Shown here: positions 47,040 to 56,507 of the stretch, one piece after another | Layout: every line of letters starts with the position of its first letter | How positions within the stretch are numbered: the first letter of the stretch is position 1 | Assembly: GCF_013371085.1 (NCBI RefSeq) | Contig: NZ_JABWCV010000010.1 | Location: 115,333 to 179,332, forward strand | DNA: 64,000 bases | Direction: 5' to 3' | Source: Vreelandella maris | GTDB taxonomy: Bacteria > Pseudomonadota > Gammaproteobacteria > Pseudomonadales > Halomonadaceae | Notes under the pieces: generated by a model | The model's input: only the letters and a program-made list of their open reading frames with translations | Told to the model about the DNA's origin: nothing | The model's database searches: none | Position numbers and translations under genes: made by a program

Positions 47040-48212
47040 TTAAGCTGCGTCGAGGGGGCGTGAGGGGCCAAAGTGCTCAAAGTGTCGGCGATCTTCGTCG
47101 ATACCCAGTTCGGACAAAGCGCTGTTAATCGCCGTCATGAATCCTTGAGGGCCGACGAAATAGCAGCGCGCCTTAAGATCAGGCAGGTAGTGAGCTAATA
47201 AGCTGCGGTCGATACGACCAATATGTTCGGCTTCGTTACCGCGCTCATGAATGCGGACAGCCTTAAGATGTTGAGGATACTCGCTCTTCAGCGTTTCTAA
47301 TTCGCCTTTAAAGGCCTGGTGGTCGGCATCCAGGGCAGCGTGTAGATAGATGACTTGCCGCCCAAGAGATAAGGCATGGCGCGCCATGGGGAGCAGGGGT
47401 GTTTGACCAACGCCGCCACTGGCAAGCAGCAGAGGCTCGTCACCTTCAATCAGCGTGAGATCACCTGCTGGCGGTAACAGCTCCAAGGTATCGCCTGGTT
47501 GTAAGACATCGTGGAAGTGGCGGCTGACTTGGCCCTGATCTTCGCGTTTGATCGAGATTCGATAGCTTTGTCCATTTGGCGTGTCTGAGAGGCTGTAATG
47601 CCGATAAACCAGCTCGCCATTAATGGTTAGACGTACACCGATATACTGACCTGGCTCATGGTCAGCCACACGGCCTCCATCCTCGGGCTCAAGGATAAAA
47701 GAGCGAATTAAAGCACTTTCCTGCTGGGTACTGGCAATCTTGAAACGGCGTGTGCCGCGCCATCCGCCCGGGCGCTGCTCAAACTCACGATAGCGCTGGT
47801 CTTCGAGGTCGATTAACAGGGCGGCAAGCTCGTTATATAGAGCGCCCCAGGCATCGGCGATTTCTGGTGTCACGGCATTACCGAGTACTTCGCCAATCGC
47901 CGCCAGCAAACATTCACCGACGATGGGGTACTGTTCAGGGAGAATGCCTAGCGAGATGTGTTTACTGACTACAACATCCAGCGTGGCCCGCGCTTGAGCA
48001 GGATTGCTGCGTAATTGGACATAGGCCAAAACGGCGTTGGCCAGGGCACGGGGCTGACCGCCGCTTTGCTGATGGACCTCATTAAACAGGGGTTTGACCT
48101 CTGGATAGCGGGTAAACATAAGCGGATAGAAGCGCTGGGTAATCGCATTCAGATGTTCGGCCACGACGGGAGCTGTCGCGTTGATCAGCTTTTCCTGCTC
48201 ATGTGTTAGCAC
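47040..48212 (-). CDS. hmp: Flavohemoprotein, nitric oxide dioxygenase
   Basis: A 390-residue cytoplasmic enzyme that oxidises NO to nitrate using oxygen and NADH. The globin domain (residues 1-140) has Y29 in the distal pocket and H85 (VVSKHISLGI) as proximal heme ligand, at the E. coli Hmp positions. The FAD domain has YRHYSLSDTPN, and the NAD domain has ASGGVGQTPLLPMA and CYFVGPQGFM. Length matches E. coli Hmp (396). It is divergent from nnrS, and a strong NsrR box lies 20 bp upstream of the ATG. Confidence 0.97.
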   Translation of the reverse strand: MLTHEQEKLINATAPVVAEHLNAITQRFYPLMFTRYPEVKPLFNEVHQQSGGQPRALANAVLAYVQLRSNPAQARATLDVVVSKHISLGILPEQYPIVGECLLAAIGEVLGNAVTPEIADAWGALYNELAALLIDLEDQRYREFEQRPGGWRGTRRFKIASTQQESALIRSFILEPEDGGRVADHEPGQYIGVRLTINGELVYRHYSLSDTPNGQSYRISIKREDQGQVSRHFHDVLQPGDTLELLPPAGDLTLIEGDEPLLLASGGVGQTPLLPMARHALSLGRQVIYLHAALDADHQAFKGELETLKSEYPQHLKAVRIHERGNEAEHIGRIDRSLLAHYLPDLKARCYFVGPQGFMTAINSALSELGIDEDRRHFEHFGPSRPLDAA

Positions 48213-48232
48213 TGTTAATCCCTCGGTATATT

Positions 48233-48255
48233 AAAAAGTATTTAAAATGAATCTT
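48233..48255. promoter_or_regulatory. NsrR binding site upstream of hmp
   Basis: The 23-bp sequence at 48233-48255 (AAAAAGTATTT, one base, AAATGAATCTT) matches the NsrR 11-1-11 consensus AAGATGYATTT-n-AAATRCATCTT at about 19 of 22 symmetric positions. It ends 21 bp before the hmp start and should cover its promoter. Confidence 0.75.
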
Positions 48256-48284
48256 AATGCGGCGAGTCTATAAATGCTAGCCAT

Positions 48285-48307
48285 AAGATGTACTTTTGAT
48301 GCATGTC
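48285..48307. promoter_or_regulatory. NsrR binding site upstream of nnrS
   Basis: AAGATGTACTT, one base, TGATGCATGTC. The left half matches the NsrR consensus almost fully, the right half at about 7 of 11 positions. It is 63 bp upstream of nnrS. Confidence 0.6.
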
Positions 48308-48370
48308 ATGGTCTTTGTTGATAGCTAGGCGCACAATCATATTTCCAAGTAATTTAGTCGGGATTAAACC

Positions 48371-49582
48371 ATGCCAACGACCACCTCATCCCAGCCTGCT
48401 TCTAAGCTTGAGAATCTGCCATTAATGCGCCTGGCTTTTCGGCCCTTCTTTCTATTGGCCGCGCTGTTTAGTGTGGCATCCCTATTGGTGTGGTTGGGCT
48501 TCTGGCATGGCAGTATTTTGCTGCGCCCTTATGGCGGCTTGGTGTTCTGGCATCAGCATGAAATGTTGTTTGGTTTTGCTGCGGCGGTGGTAGCGGGGTT
48601 TTTACTAACTGCTGTGCGCAACTGGACTGGATTGCCGAGCTTAAGCGGCGCGCCGCTACTGGGTCTGGTGATGTTATGGCTATTGGGTAGGGTGCTGATG
48701 GCTTTTCCCATGGGTTTGCCGGGATGGCTGCTGCTGGCGGTTGATCTTGTGTTCCTGCCGGTGGTCGCCATTGTTATGGCGCATCTGGTTATCACTGCAA
48801 AGCGGTGGCGCAACTTGATCTTTATACCCGTGCTGCTGCTGTTTGCCACGGCTAATCTGGCGATGCACTTAGGGGTGATGCAGGGTGACGCCGAACTTAT
48901 CCGCCAAGCCGCCTACTTAGCCGTGCTGTTAATCACACTGATGATGACAGTCGTTGGCGGACGCGTGATTGGCATGTTTACTGCGAACCGTTTGGGACGC
49001 ACCAAACCTGAACCTATTGCTTTACTTGAAGGAGTGACGCTGGCTAGCACGGCGGGGGTTGTCGTGCTGCAGTTGGTCATCATGCTGGATGTTGCCATTC
49101 CTGCGTCATTAATCGGCGGGGTGATGCTCTTAGCGGCGTTGGCCAATACCGTTCGCATGGCGCGCTGGGGTGGGCTGCACAGCTGGCGCGAACCTTTACT
49201 TTGGGGACCCCACGGTAGCTACGCCTGCCTCCCGTTAGGGCTAATTATGTGGGTCTTGGCACTAATGGGGCTGATACGCACAGAGCTTGCTATACATGCC
49301 CTGACCATTGGTGGCATGGGTGCCATGATGCTGGCCATGATGGCCAGGGTTTCGCTAGGTCATACGGGCCGCCCCATACGCACTTTGCCCGGTATGGGTG
49401 TGGCGCTGGGCTTAATGCTAATAGCCGCCTTGGTGCGCTCACCCGTCTTGGCGATATTTCCCCAGATTACCCACTGGACCTACACGCTAAGCATTATCTT
49501 CTGGTGTGTAGCCTACGCAATATTCCTAGTGCATTACACTTGGCCGTTAATGCAGGCGCGAGTCGACGGGCAGGATGGTTAG
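48371..49582 (+). CDS. nnrS: NnrS family heme-copper membrane protein
   Basis: A 403-residue protein with about 12 membrane helices. LMRLAFRPFFLLAALFS and the histidine-containing LVFWHQHEMLFGFAAAVVAG are typical of NnrS, as is TIGGMGAMMLAMMARVSLGH. NnrS proteins bind heme and copper and protect against nitrosative stress, for example by lowering iron-nitrosyl complexes. It is divergent from hmp with NsrR boxes in between, and convergent with nsrR (6-bp gap). Confidence 0.93.
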   Translation: MPTTTSSQPASKLENLPLMRLAFRPFFLLAALFSVASLLVWLGFWHGSILLRPYGGLVFWHQHEMLFGFAAAVVAGFLLTAVRNWTGLPSLSGAPLLGLVMLWLLGRVLMAFPMGLPGWLLLAVDLVFLPVVAIVMAHLVITAKRWRNLIFIPVLLLFATANLAMHLGVMQGDAELIRQAAYLAVLLITLMMTVVGGRVIGMFTANRLGRTKPEPIALLEGVTLASTAGVVVLQLVIMLDVAIPASLIGGVMLLAALANTVRMARWGGLHSWREPLLWGPHGSYACLPLGLIMWVLALMGLIRTELAIHALTIGGMGAMMLAMMARVSLGHTGRPIRTLPGMGVALGLMLIAALVRSPVLAIFPQITHWTYTLSIIFWCVAYAIFLVHYTWPLMQARVDGQDG

Positions 49583-49588
49583 TGAGTG

Positions 49589-50035
49589 CTAAGCGCTGAC
49601 AGTAGGAATGCGCATAAGTTGCGCCAGTTGAGAGCGTTGATTGCCCAGGAGGTCGGCCAACGTATAGTGGTCGAGCACACCTAGAAATGCTGACAGTGCA
49701 TCATTAAGAATCGGTTGAAGGCGACATGCCGGTGTAATGATGCAGGCGTTGTCGCTATGAAAGCACTCCACTAACGCCATGTCGTTTTCCATCTCGCGTA
49801 CCAGCTCGCCTAACCCAATGGTTGCAGGATCCCGTGTCAGCAGTAAGCCGCCATTCTTGCCACGAATAGCGGTAACGTAGTTCTTTTGACTCAGCTCCTG
49901 AACGATTTTCATCAAATGATTGCGTGAGATATTAAACGTCTCGGCAATTTCATTAATCGTAGAGCGCTCCTCCCCCTTGGTAGCAAGAAAGATCAATACG
50001 CGTATCGAATAATCGGTGAATCGGGTGAGATGCAT
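49589..50035 (-). CDS. nsrR: Nitric-oxide-sensing repressor NsrR (Rrf2 family)
   Basis: A 148-residue iron-sulfur repressor. The helix-turn-helix is in STINEIAETFNISRNHLMKI, and the wing in IRGKNGGLLLTRDP. C91, C98 and C104 (CFHSDNACIITPAC) are the cluster ligands, with D8 the likely fourth. ITPACRL and LDHYTLADLL agree closely with E. coli NsrR. NO destroys the cluster and releases repression. Likely targets are the boxes before hmp, nnrS and its own gene. Confidence 0.94.
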   Translation of the reverse strand: MHLTRFTDYSIRVLIFLATKGEERSTINEIAETFNISRNHLMKIVQELSQKNYVTAIRGKNGGLLLTRDPATIGLGELVREMENDMALVECFHSDNACIITPACRLQPILNDALSAFLGVLDHYTLADLLGNQRSQLAQLMRIPTVSA

Positions 50036-50347
50036 GGAGTGCGTTTTGCTCCGAGAGTAATTCAGCTATAAAAAGTATGTTGTATGAATGTTCAGTGAGT
50101 TGCAATGTAAACGTGATTGAAGGCCTGCGAGCCTATCCAGCCTTGCTACAGCAAGCATTCGCGCACGGTGTAATTTCAATAGCGCCAACCGTCTATTCCT
50201 TTCCGTTGGACGCTCTATCACCTTGGGGGTAGACAGGGTGTATATGGAGGTAATCACGCAGTAATTCGCTTGTCGATCACGCAGAATCCACTCCATGGAA
50301 CCCGCACTGTCGGGTATGCAAATTTCCGAGGAGCCTGGAGATCGACC
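50036..50347. promoter_or_regulatory. Divergent control region of nsrR and narGHJI
   Basis: This 312-bp gap should hold the nar operon promoter. It contains an NsrR-type box (50070-50092, listed separately) and NarL-like heptamers GGGGGTA (50225-50231) and GGAGGTA (50246-50252), each imperfect. I see no full FNR palindrome. GGAG before the narG ATG is at about 50335. No gene is present. Confidence 0.45.
50070..50092. promoter_or_regulatory. NsrR-type binding site between nsrR and narG
   Basis: AAAAAGTATGT, one base, GTATGAATGTT. It is identical to the hmp box at 18 of 23 positions. It lies 34 bp upstream of the nsrR ATG (autoregulation likely) and about 255 bp upstream of narG. Confidence 0.6.
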
Positions 50348-53300
50348 ATGAGTCACTTCATAGATCGGCTGAATTTCTTCCGCAAGTCCCGCGAGCCTTT
50401 TGCCAACGAACACGGTGAACTACGCAGCGAATCCCGCCAGTGGGAAGATAGTTATCGTGCCCGCTGGCAACACGACAAGGTAGTGCGTAGCACCCACGGG
50501 GTGAACTGCACCGGGTCTTGCAGCTGGAAGATCTACGTTAAGAACGGTTTAGTTACTTGGGAAACCCAGCAGACTGATTATCCCCGTACCCGTCCCGACC
50601 TGCCTAACCATGAACCCCGTGGCTGCCCGCGCGGTGCCAGCTACTCCTGGTATCTGTACAGCGCCAATCGCCTGAAGTATCCATTAGTGCGCAAGCCGTT
50701 GCTGGCGCTATGGCGCGAAGCGCTCAAGGCGCATCCCGACCCGGTGGACGCCTGGGCGTCCATCGTCGAAGATCCAGCCAAGACTAAACAATATAAGCGT
50801 GCTCGCGGTATGGGCGGTTTCGTTCGCGGTGACTGGGACGAACTCAACGAGCTGGTCGCAGCCTCGAACGTTTACACTGCCAAGCAGTACGGCCCCGACC
50901 GTATTCTCGGCTTCTCGCCAATTCCCGCTATGTCGATGGTCAGCTACGCGGCGGGTAGCCGCTACCTGTCGCTGATTGGTGGCGTCTGCATGAGCTTCTA
51001 CGACTGGTACTGTGACTTGCCGCCGGCCTCGCCAATGACCTGGGGCGAGCAGACCGACGTTCCCGAGTCCGCGGATTGGTACAACTCTGGCTATATTATC
51101 GCCTGGGGCTCCAACGTGCCCCAGACGCGTACCCCGGATGCCCACTTCTTTACCGAAGTACGTTACAAGGGCACCAAGACGGTTTCGATCACTCCGGATT
51201 ATGCCGAAGTCTCCAAACTCACCGACGAATGGCTGTCCGCCAAGCAGGGCACCGATGCCGCCCTGGCGATGGCCATGGGCCATGTCATCCTCAAAGAGTT
51301 CCATCTCGATAACCCGAGTGCTTACTTCACTGACTATGTGCGGCGCTATACCGACATGCCGTTCCTGGTGGAACTGGAAGTGCGTGAAGATGGCAGCTTC
51401 GCACCGGGTCGCCAACTGCGTGCCAGTGATTTTGATGCTGCCCTGGGCCAGGAAAACAATCCCGAGTGGAAAACCGTTGCCTGGGACGAAACCCGTGACC
51501 AGCTGGTGGTACCACGCGGTTCCATCGGTTTCCGCTGGGGTGAAACTGGCGACGAAGTAGGCAAGTGGAACTTGGAGTCGCTGGACGCCGCCGGCACTGA
51601 AATCAAGCCGTTACTGAGTTTGGTCAACCACCACGACAGCGTCGCTCGCGTGGCATTCCCTTACTTCGGTGGCATCGAGCACGAGCACTTTGAGCACGTC
51701 AAAGGAGCAGGCGTCGGTGCTGCTGATGACCTGCTGTTTCACAATTTGCCCGCCAAACGCTTAAAAAGAGCCGATGGTAGCGACATGCTGGCGGTCACCG
51801 TTTTTGATCTGATGTGTGCCAACTACGGTATCGACCGTGGCTTTGTCGGCGACGGCGAAGATGATGGCGCAACCTCGTTTGATCAGATTCGCCCCTATAC
51901 CCCCGCGTGGCAGGAGAAAATCACCGGTGTCTCGGCAGAGCAGTGCACCCGCATTGCCCGTGAATTTGCCGACAACGCCCATAAAACCAACGGCCGTAGC
52001 ATGATCATCGTCGGTGCCGGTATGAACCACTGGTACCACATGGATATGAACTATCGCGGCCTGATCAACATGCTGGTCATGTGCGGCTGTATCGGCCAGA
52101 GCGGTGGTGGTTGGGCTCACTATGTAGGCCAAGAGAAGTTACGTCCGCAAACTGGCTGGGCCCCGCTAGCCTTTGGTCTTGATTGGCAGCGTCCGCCACG
52201 TCATATGAACTCTACTTCCTTCTTCTACAGTCACTCCTCCCAGTGGCGCTATGAGAAGCTCGAAATCAAAGAGATCCTCTCACCGTTGGCCAAGGCCGAG
52301 GATTACCCAGGAAGTCTGATCGACTTTAACGTGCGCGCTGAGCGTATGGGCTGGCTGCCGTCAGCACCTCAACTGGACACTAACCCGCTGCGCCTGGCGA
52401 AAAAAGCCGAAGCCGCGGGTATGTCTACCGCCGACTATGCGGTTCAGCAACTTAAAAGCGGCGAACTGCGCTTTGCCGCAGAAGACCCGGACGCGCCAGA
52501 GAACTTCCCGCGCAATATGTTCATCTGGCGCTCCAACCTGCTGGGCAGCTCCGGTAAGGGCCATGAGTACATGCTCAAGTACCTGTTGGGTACACGCCAC
52601 GGTATTCAGGGCAAAGACCTGGGCGACTTCGGCGGCCAGAAACCCGAAGAAGTCGTGTGGCGTGACGAGGCGCCGGAAGGCAAGCTCGACCTGCTGGTGA
52701 CGCTGGATTTCCGTATGTCCACCACCTGTCTCTACTCGGATATCGTGCTGCCTACGGCGACCTGGTATGAGAAGGACGACCTTAACACTTCTGACATGCA
52801 CCCCTTTATTCACCCCTTGACTGCCGCCACCGACCCGGCCTGGGAATCGCGCAGCGACTGGGATATTTACAAGGGTATTGCCAAGGCGTTCTCCAAAGTG
52901 TGTGTAGACCACCTGGGCGAGGAGACCGATCTGGTCACGCTGCCGATGCAGCACGACTCGCCAGGGGAGTTGGCCCAGCCGGCGGTGATGGATTGGAAGA
53001 AGGGCGAATGCGAGCCGATCCCTGGCAAGACCATGCCATCGCTAATTGAGGTCAAACGCAACTATCCCGAAACGTATGAGCGCTTCACCTCTGTTGGGCC
53101 GCTGCTGGAAAGTATCGGCAACGGCGGCAAGGGCATCGCCTGGAATACCGATGCTGAAGTCGAGCTGCTGGGCAAACTCAACCATCGCAAGCTGGATGGC
53201 CCGCATAAAGGGCGTCCGTTGATCGATAGTGCTATCGATGCCGCCGAGATGATTCTGACCCTGGCACCGGAAACCAACGGCGCCGTGGCAGTAAAAGCGT

Positions 53301-54130
53301 GGGATGCGCTCTCCAAGATTACCGGGCGTGACCATACTCACCTTGCGAGGCCTAAGTTTGATGAGAAAATTCGCTTTCGCGATGTCGTCGCCCAACCGCG
53401 CAAGATTATCTCTAGCCCGACCTGGTCCGGCCTCGAGGATGAGCATGTCTCCTATAACGCCGGTTACACCAACGTTCATGAGCTGATTCCATGGCGCACC
53501 GTAAGTGGCCGCCAGCAGTTCTATCAGGATCACGCCTGGATGCGCGCGTTCGGCGAAAGCCTGCTGGTCTACCGTCCGCCCATCGATACCAAGGCGGCCA
53601 AAGGCTTCACGCTGCCCGCTGACAACGGCTTCAAGAGCAAGGCGCTGAACTTCCTCACGCCGCACCAGAAGTGGGGCATCCACTCCACTTACTCGGACAA
53701 TCTGCTAATGCTGACGCTCAACCGCGGTGGCCCTGTCGTGTGGCTCTCCGAGGCGGATGCAGCCGAGATCGAGATCGAGGATAACGACTGGATCGAGGTC
53801 TACAACGCCAACGGCTCGATTGCCGCGCGGGCAGTGGTCAGCCAGCGGGTCAAGGCGGGCATGGTGATGATGTACCACGCTCAGGAGCGCAACGTGAACG
53901 TCCCAGGCTCTGAGGTCACCGGCACGCGGGGCGGTATTCACAACTCGGTCACCCGTGTCTGCCCCAAGCCAACCCACATGATCGGCGGCTACGCGCAGCT
54001 CTCTTACAGTTTTAATTATTACGGCACCGTCGGCTCAAATCGCGATGAGTTCGTGTTAGTGCGCAAGATGAAACACGTTGACTGGCTGGATGGTGAAGGC
54101 AATGACAGCGTTCAGGAGGCCGTGAAATGA
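50348..54130 (+). CDS. narG: Respiratory nitrate reductase alpha subunit
   Basis: A 1260-residue molybdenum enzyme that reduces nitrate to nitrite in the cytoplasm. H50, C54 and C58 (STHGVNCTGSCSW), with a cysteine in EPRGCPRGASYSW, hold the FS0 cluster with its unusual histidine ligand. The bis-MGD domain follows; YNSGYIIAWGSNVPQTRTPD is a cofactor-binding block that includes the region of the molybdenum-ligand aspartate. Length matches E. coli NarG (1247). There is no Tat signal, as usual for the inward-facing enzyme. The ATG follows GGAG; an in-frame ATG at 50270 would add 26 non-homologous residues. It overlaps narH by 4 bp. Confidence 0.98.
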   Translation: MSHFIDRLNFFRKSREPFANEHGELRSESRQWEDSYRARWQHDKVVRSTHGVNCTGSCSWKIYVKNGLVTWETQQTDYPRTRPDLPNHEPRGCPRGASYSWYLYSANRLKYPLVRKPLLALWREALKAHPDPVDAWASIVEDPAKTKQYKRARGMGGFVRGDWDELNELVAASNVYTAKQYGPDRILGFSPIPAMSMVSYAAGSRYLSLIGGVCMSFYDWYCDLPPASPMTWGEQTDVPESADWYNSGYIIAWGSNVPQTRTPDAHFFTEVRYKGTKTVSITPDYAEVSKLTDEWLSAKQGTDAALAMAMGHVILKEFHLDNPSAYFTDYVRRYTDMPFLVELEVREDGSFAPGRQLRASDFDAALGQENNPEWKTVAWDETRDQLVVPRGSIGFRWGETGDEVGKWNLESLDAAGTEIKPLLSLVNHHDSVARVAFPYFGGIEHEHFEHVKGAGVGAADDLLFHNLPAKRLKRADGSDMLAVTVFDLMCANYGIDRGFVGDGEDDGATSFDQIRPYTPAWQEKITGVSAEQCTRIAREFADNAHKTNGRSMIIVGAGMNHWYHMDMNYRGLINMLVMCGCIGQSGGGWAHYVGQEKLRPQTGWAPLAFGLDWQRPPRHMNSTSFFYSHSSQWRYEKLEIKEILSPLAKAEDYPGSLIDFNVRAERMGWLPSAPQLDTNPLRLAKKAEAAGMSTADYAVQQLKSGELRFAAEDPDAPENFPRNMFIWRSNLLGSSGKGHEYMLKYLLGTRHGIQGKDLGDFGGQKPEEVVWRDEAPEGKLDLLVTLDFRMSTTCLYSDIVLPTATWYEKDDLNTSDMHPFIHPLTAATDPAWESRSDWDIYKGIAKAFSKVCVDHLGEETDLVTLPMQHDSPGELAQPAVMDWKKGECEPIPGKTMPSLIEVKRNYPETYERFTSVGPLLESIGNGGKGIAWNTDAEVELLGKLNHRKLDGPHKGRPLIDSAIDAAEMILTLAPETNGAVAVKAWDALSKITGRDHTHLARPKFDEKIRFRDVVAQPRKIISSPTWSGLEDEHVSYNAGYTNVHELIPWRTVSGRQQFYQDHAWMRAFGESLLVYRPPIDTKAAKGFTLPADNGFKSKALNFLTPHQKWGIHSTYSDNLLMLTLNRGGPVVWLSEADAAEIEIEDNDWIEVYNANGSIAARAVVSQRVKAGMVMMYHAQERNVNVPGSEVTGTRGGIHNSVTRVCPKPTHMIGGYAQLSYSFNYYGTVGSNRDEFVLVRKMKHVDWLDGEGNDSVQEAVK

Positions 54131-55689
54131 AAATTCGTTCCCAGGTAGGCATGGTTCTCAATCTTGATAAGTGTATTGGTTGCCACACCTGTTCAGTGAC
54201 CTGCAAAAATGTTTGGACTAGTCGCGAAGGTATGGAGTACACCTGGTTCAACAATGTCGAGACCAAGCCCGGTATCGGCTATCCCAAAGAGTGGGAGAAC
54301 CAGGCCAAGTGGAAGGGCGGCTGGATGCGCCGTACCGACGGTCGGATAGAACCGCGTATTGGTGGCAAATGGCGGGTGCTGGCGAATATTTTCGCCAACC
54401 CCGACCTGCCCGAAATGGACGACTACTATGAGCCGTTCACTTTCGACTACCAACACCTGCATACCGCCAAAATCGGTGAGCACCAGCCGGTGGCACGCCC
54501 ACGCTCGCTGATTTCCGGTCAGCGCATGAAAAAGATCGAGTGGGGCCCGAACTGGGAAGAGATCCTCGGCACCGAGTTCGCCAAGCGGCGCAAAGACGCC
54601 AACTTCGACAAAGTACAGGCGGATATCTACGGCCAGTTCGAAAACACCTTCATGATGTACCTGCCGCGCCTGTGCGAGCACTGCTTGAACCCCACCTGTG
54701 TAGCGGCCTGCCCCAGCGGTGCCATCTACAAGCGGGAAGAGGACGGCATCGTTCTAATTGATCAGGACAAGTGCCGTGGCTGGCGGATGTGTATCTCCGG
54801 CTGCCCCTACAAAAAGATCTACTACAACTGGAAAAGCGGTAAGTCCGAAAAATGTATCTTCTGCTACCCGCGTATCGAGGCCGGTCAGCCGACTATTTGC
54901 TCTGAGACCTGTGTGGGACGGATTCGCTATCTCGGTGTGCTGCTATATGACGCTGACCGCATTGAGGAAGTGGCAAGCTCTCCCGACGAGCGTGACCTCT
55001 ACCATCGCCAGCGTGAGATCTTCCTTGATCCCAATGATCCGGAAGTGATTGCCCAGGCCAAGCGGGATGGCATCCAGGATAACGTCATCAAAGCCGCCCA
55101 GGCCTCCCCGGTTTACAAGATGGCGATCGACTGGGGATTGGCGCTGCCGCTGCACCCGGAATACCGCACGCTGCCGATGGTGTGGTACGTGCCGCCGCTG
55201 TCACCGATTCAGTCCGCCGCCGAGGCGGGACATGTGGAGTTCGACGGCATCCTGCCCAAGATTGAATCGCTGCGTATCCCGGTGAAGTACTTGGCCAATC
55301 TACTCACCGCTGGCGAAGAGGCGCCCGTGGTGTTGGCACTCAAGCGCTTAATGGCGATGCGCGTTTATATGCGCGGCAAGCATGTGGACGGCGCCCCCAA
55401 TGCCGAAGTGCTCGATGCCGTGGGGCTGAGCGTCTCCCAAGTAGAGGAGATGTACCGCTACCTGGCCATTGCCAACTATGAAGATCGTTTCGTGATCCCC
55501 ACCAGCCATCGGGAAATGGCCACCGAAGCCTTCCCCGAGCGGGGTGGTTGTGGCTTCACCTTTGGTGATGGTTGCCACGGTGAGAGCCAGCCCAGCCTGT
55601 TTAATGGCCGTAAGCAGACCAGCGTGTTGGTGAAGCCGGTAGAGGTCTTCGACCCGCAGCCACAACTTGAGGAGTCTCGTCATGACTGA
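54127..55689 (+). CDS. narH: Respiratory nitrate reductase beta subunit
   Basis: A 520-residue iron-sulfur protein carrying electrons from NarI to NarG. Cysteine groups are CIGCHTCSVTCKN at the N-terminus, CEHCLNPTCVAACP, CRGWRMCISGCP and CIFCYPR with CSETC. In CRGWRMC a tryptophan replaces a cysteine, which marks the 3Fe-4S site. Length is close to E. coli NarH (512). It overlaps narG by 4 bp and narJ by 8 bp. Confidence 0.98.
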   Translation: MKIRSQVGMVLNLDKCIGCHTCSVTCKNVWTSREGMEYTWFNNVETKPGIGYPKEWENQAKWKGGWMRRTDGRIEPRIGGKWRVLANIFANPDLPEMDDYYEPFTFDYQHLHTAKIGEHQPVARPRSLISGQRMKKIEWGPNWEEILGTEFAKRRKDANFDKVQADIYGQFENTFMMYLPRLCEHCLNPTCVAACPSGAIYKREEDGIVLIDQDKCRGWRMCISGCPYKKIYYNWKSGKSEKCIFCYPRIEAGQPTICSETCVGRIRYLGVLLYDADRIEEVASSPDERDLYHRQREIFLDPNDPEVIAQAKRDGIQDNVIKAAQASPVYKMAIDWGLALPLHPEYRTLPMVWYVPPLSPIQSAAEAGHVEFDGILPKIESLRIPVKYLANLLTAGEEAPVVLALKRLMAMRVYMRGKHVDGAPNAEVLDAVGLSVSQVEEMYRYLAIANYEDRFVIPTSHREMATEAFPERGGCGFTFGDGCHGESQPSLFNGRKQTSVLVKPVEVFDPQPQLEESRHD

Positions 55690-56494
55690 AGCCGCTACCC
55701 AATCGCCGACCCTGGTAGAGCCGTCGTTCGAACCGCTACAGGGTATGCGTAGCCTACGCGTACTGGCCCGCCTGCTCGATTACCCGACCCAGGAACTGCA
55801 GGATGCCAGCGGCGAGCTCATCGAAATCCTCAATGCCGAGACCCGCCTGGGGGCGGGCCTCAAGTTGTCACTGATGGCGTGGTGCCATCGTCTTCATGAG
55901 GGCGAATTGCTTGAGCTGCAGGCCGAGTACGTTGCCATGTTCGATAAGGGGCGCGCTACGTCGCTGCTGCTATTTGAGCACGTGCACGGTGAATCCCGCG
56001 ATCGTGGTCAGGCCATGGTGGATCTTATGGCCGAGTACAGCGCGGCCGGGTTCGAGTTGGATGCCCGTGAACTGCCCGATCATCTGCCGGTGTTTCTTGA
56101 GTACCTCTCGATGTGTGACGAAGCCGAGATCGGCCGCTGGCTGGGCGAAATACGCCATATCCTGGCCCTGCTGACCGCACGACTGGAGGAGCGGGGAGCG
56201 GATCACGCCCTGGTACCGCTGTCCCTATTGGCGTTAATTGGGGCCGAGGGCGATGTCGAAGAGCATCGGCCCCAGGTCAAGAAAGAAGTGCCTGATAACA
56301 CCCCCGAAGCCTTGGACGCCGTATGGGAAGAAGAAGCGGTACGCTTCTCGGCCACTTCTGACGAAGACTGCGCGCTGCAGTCTGCGGAAGGGCGGCGGCT
56401 TGCCGAGCGCAAAAAAGCAGTGCACAGCGACCCCGTCAAAATCATGCCGTCCGCCTGGAGCGCTTCCCCTTCCTCAACCGTGGCCGATCGCTAA
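55682..56494 (+). CDS. narJ: Nitrate reductase molybdenum cofactor assembly chaperone
   Basis: A 270-residue TorD/NarJ-family chaperone, not part of the final enzyme, which binds the NarG N-terminus during cofactor insertion. SLRVLARLLDYPTQELQDAS, the middle YVAMFDKGRATSLLLFEHVHGESRDRG (split here as YVAMFDKGRATSLLLF then EHVHGESRDRG) and LPVFLEYLSMC are family blocks. The C-terminus is extended and acidic compared with E. coli NarJ (236). ATG at 55682 overlaps the narH end by 8 bp. Confidence 0.95.
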   Translation: MTEAATQSPTLVEPSFEPLQGMRSLRVLARLLDYPTQELQDASGELIEILNAETRLGAGLKLSLMAWCHRLHEGELLELQAEYVAMFDKGRATSLLLFEHVHGESRDRGQAMVDLMAEYSAAGFELDARELPDHLPVFLEYLSMCDEAEIGRWLGEIRHILALLTARLEERGADHALVPLSLLALIGAEGDVEEHRPQVKKEVPDNTPEALDAVWEEEAVRFSATSDEDCALQSAEGRRLAERKKAVHSDPVKIMPSAWSASPSSTVADR

Positions 56495-56507
56495 AAGGAG
56501 AATCGCC

